Assembly (NCBI RefSeq): GCF_000422725.1
Contig: NZ_KE383911.1
Span: forward strand, 186,001 to 250,000
Length of the DNA: 64,000 bases
Source of the DNA: Flavobacterium subsaxonicum WB 4.1-42 = DSM 21790
Lineage (GTDB): Bacteria; Bacteroidota; Bacteroidia; Flavobacteriales; Flavobacteriaceae
Direction of reading: 5' to 3'
Position numbers and translations under genes: made by a program. Shown in pieces: positions 63,346-64,000 of the stretch (its first letter is position 1; each line of letters opens with the position of its first letter). The notes below the pieces were generated by a model that was not told where the DNA came from, ran no database searches, and saw nothing but the letters and a program-made list of their open reading frames with translations.

Positions 63346-64000
63346 TTATCCTATTAATCCTAATTCGGCCTGTGTTGCAGGCTCTTTTTTACCCGATACC
63401 CTTTCCTGTAAGTACTGGAACACGATAAACAATACCGGGATAATAAATAACCCCAATATTACACCGGCAAGCATACCCCCGGCGGCACCAATACTAATAG
63501 AGTGGTTACCCTGGGCCGATGGGCCTGTGGCACTCATCATGGGTACCAATCCTACCACAAAGGCAAGAGATGTCATTATAATTGGTCGTAATCGCAGTTT
63601 GGCCGCTTCTAACGATGATGCAAGGAGCGATTTACCGGCACGGCGGCGCTGCACGGCGAATTCCACAATCAAAATAGCATTCTTGGCGAGCAGCCCTATA
63701 AGCATTACCAGCGCCACCTGTACGTAAATGTTGTTGGAAATTCCGGTTAAACCGATGGCAACAAACACCCCGAAGATACCGGTTGGTATAGAAAGTATAA
63801 CCGCAAACGGCAGTATATAACTCTCGTATTGGGCTGCTAATAAAAAGTAGATAAATATTAAGCTTAGCGCGAAAATAACCGCTGATTGCCCACCAGAAGT
63901 GATCTCTTCCCTCGTCATACCCGAGAACTCATACGAGTATCCTGAAGGCAGGTGTATGGCAGCAACCTCTTCTACCGCTTTAATAGCATCACCAGAGCTG
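63346..64000 (-). CDS. RND efflux permease, C-terminal part (HAE1 family)
   Basis: The frame is open to the right edge; the first internal Met is not the true start. It has five hydrophobic segments and the RND signatures GQSAVIFALSLIFIYFLLAAQYESY, LPFAVILSIPTGIFGVF, LLAKNAILIVEFA and RPIIMTSLAFVVGLVPMM. A short LPSGYSYEFSGMTREE stretch before it belongs to the periplasmic docking part. It exports drugs or bile-like compounds by proton exchange through the outer-membrane factor gene 58 bp downstream. Confidence 0.95.
   Translation of the reverse strand, partial: SSGDAIKAVEEVAAIHLPSGYSYEFSGMTREEITSGGQSAVIFALSLIFIYFLLAAQYESYILPFAVILSIPTGIFGVFVAIGLTGISNNIYVQVALVMLIGLLAKNAILIVEFAVQRRRAGKSLLASSLEAAKLRLRPIIMTSLAFVVGLVPMMSATGPSAQGNHSISIGAAGGMLAGVILGLFIIPVLFIVFQYLQERVSGKKEPATQAELGLIG

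Overview
The window is chromosomal DNA from a member of the Bacteroidota, almost certainly a Flavobacteriaceae close to Flavobacterium. This rests on the gene content (BshC, DUF4295 beside rpmG and rpmB, type B L31, the zapA–6S RNA–rny order, a type IX secretion tail, DUF4199, a large SecA), on promoters of the Bacteroidota form TTG-N17-20-TAnnTTTG, and on many flavobacterial-style intergenic inverted repeats. Most genes are housekeeping genes in short operons. No rRNA, canonical tRNA, transposase, prophage or CRISPR array was seen.

Layout. 1-12 kb: a MORN-repeat protein cut by the left edge, bshC, ndk, a DUF721 gene with a small lipoprotein, a serine hydrolase, an outer-membrane barrel, ftsY, the rpmB-rpmG-DUF4295 ribosomal cluster, an exonuclease-FAH-Hpt-cinA operon and a VanX-like peptidase. 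12-14.4 kb: an AT-rich accessory patch with a nuclease gene that looks like a defence gene, a copy of the 3' end of rtcB, and another gene fragment.

14.4-19.5 kb: the most interesting locus. A Ro60/TROVE protein, three small structured RNA units and the RNA ligase RtcB lie in that order on the minus strand, with a divergent WYL-domain regulator. Two of the RNAs carry a tRNA-like T-arm and D-arm without an anticodon arm, and the third is a minimal stem. All three share the same 5' sequence blocks, and their stems differ in sequence while keeping their pairing. The divergent promoter region holds four copies of a TGCGCA-based site. I read this as a regulated RNA-repair/RNA-chaperone system with its own Y-RNA-like RNAs.

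19.5-41 kb: a delta-60 repeat protein with a type IX sorting tail, a 2-oxoacid dehydrogenase E2, a glycosyltransferase, Hsp20, a DUF1624-type membrane protein, a LolD-like ATPase, a cobalamin adenosyltransferase, secA, an endonuclease/phosphatase-fold protein, gltBD and a peptide-binding lipoprotein. 41-54 kb: a two-component system with a PepSY-like secreted protein, a nuclease, a GlmU-like protein, L31, and a DUF4199-glycosyltransferase-phosphosugar mutase-ABC exporter run. 54-64 kb: an operon of M23 peptidase, TonB-dependent receptor and lipoprotein with calcium-loop motifs, then the zapA-6S RNA-rny cluster, and an RND efflux system cut by the right edge.

Intergenic gaps repeatedly contain inverted arrays of short degenerate words, each locus with its own word set (16.4, 26.8, 27.7, 28.4, 33.0, 41.1, 46.6, 52.5, 54.0 and 61.7 kb).
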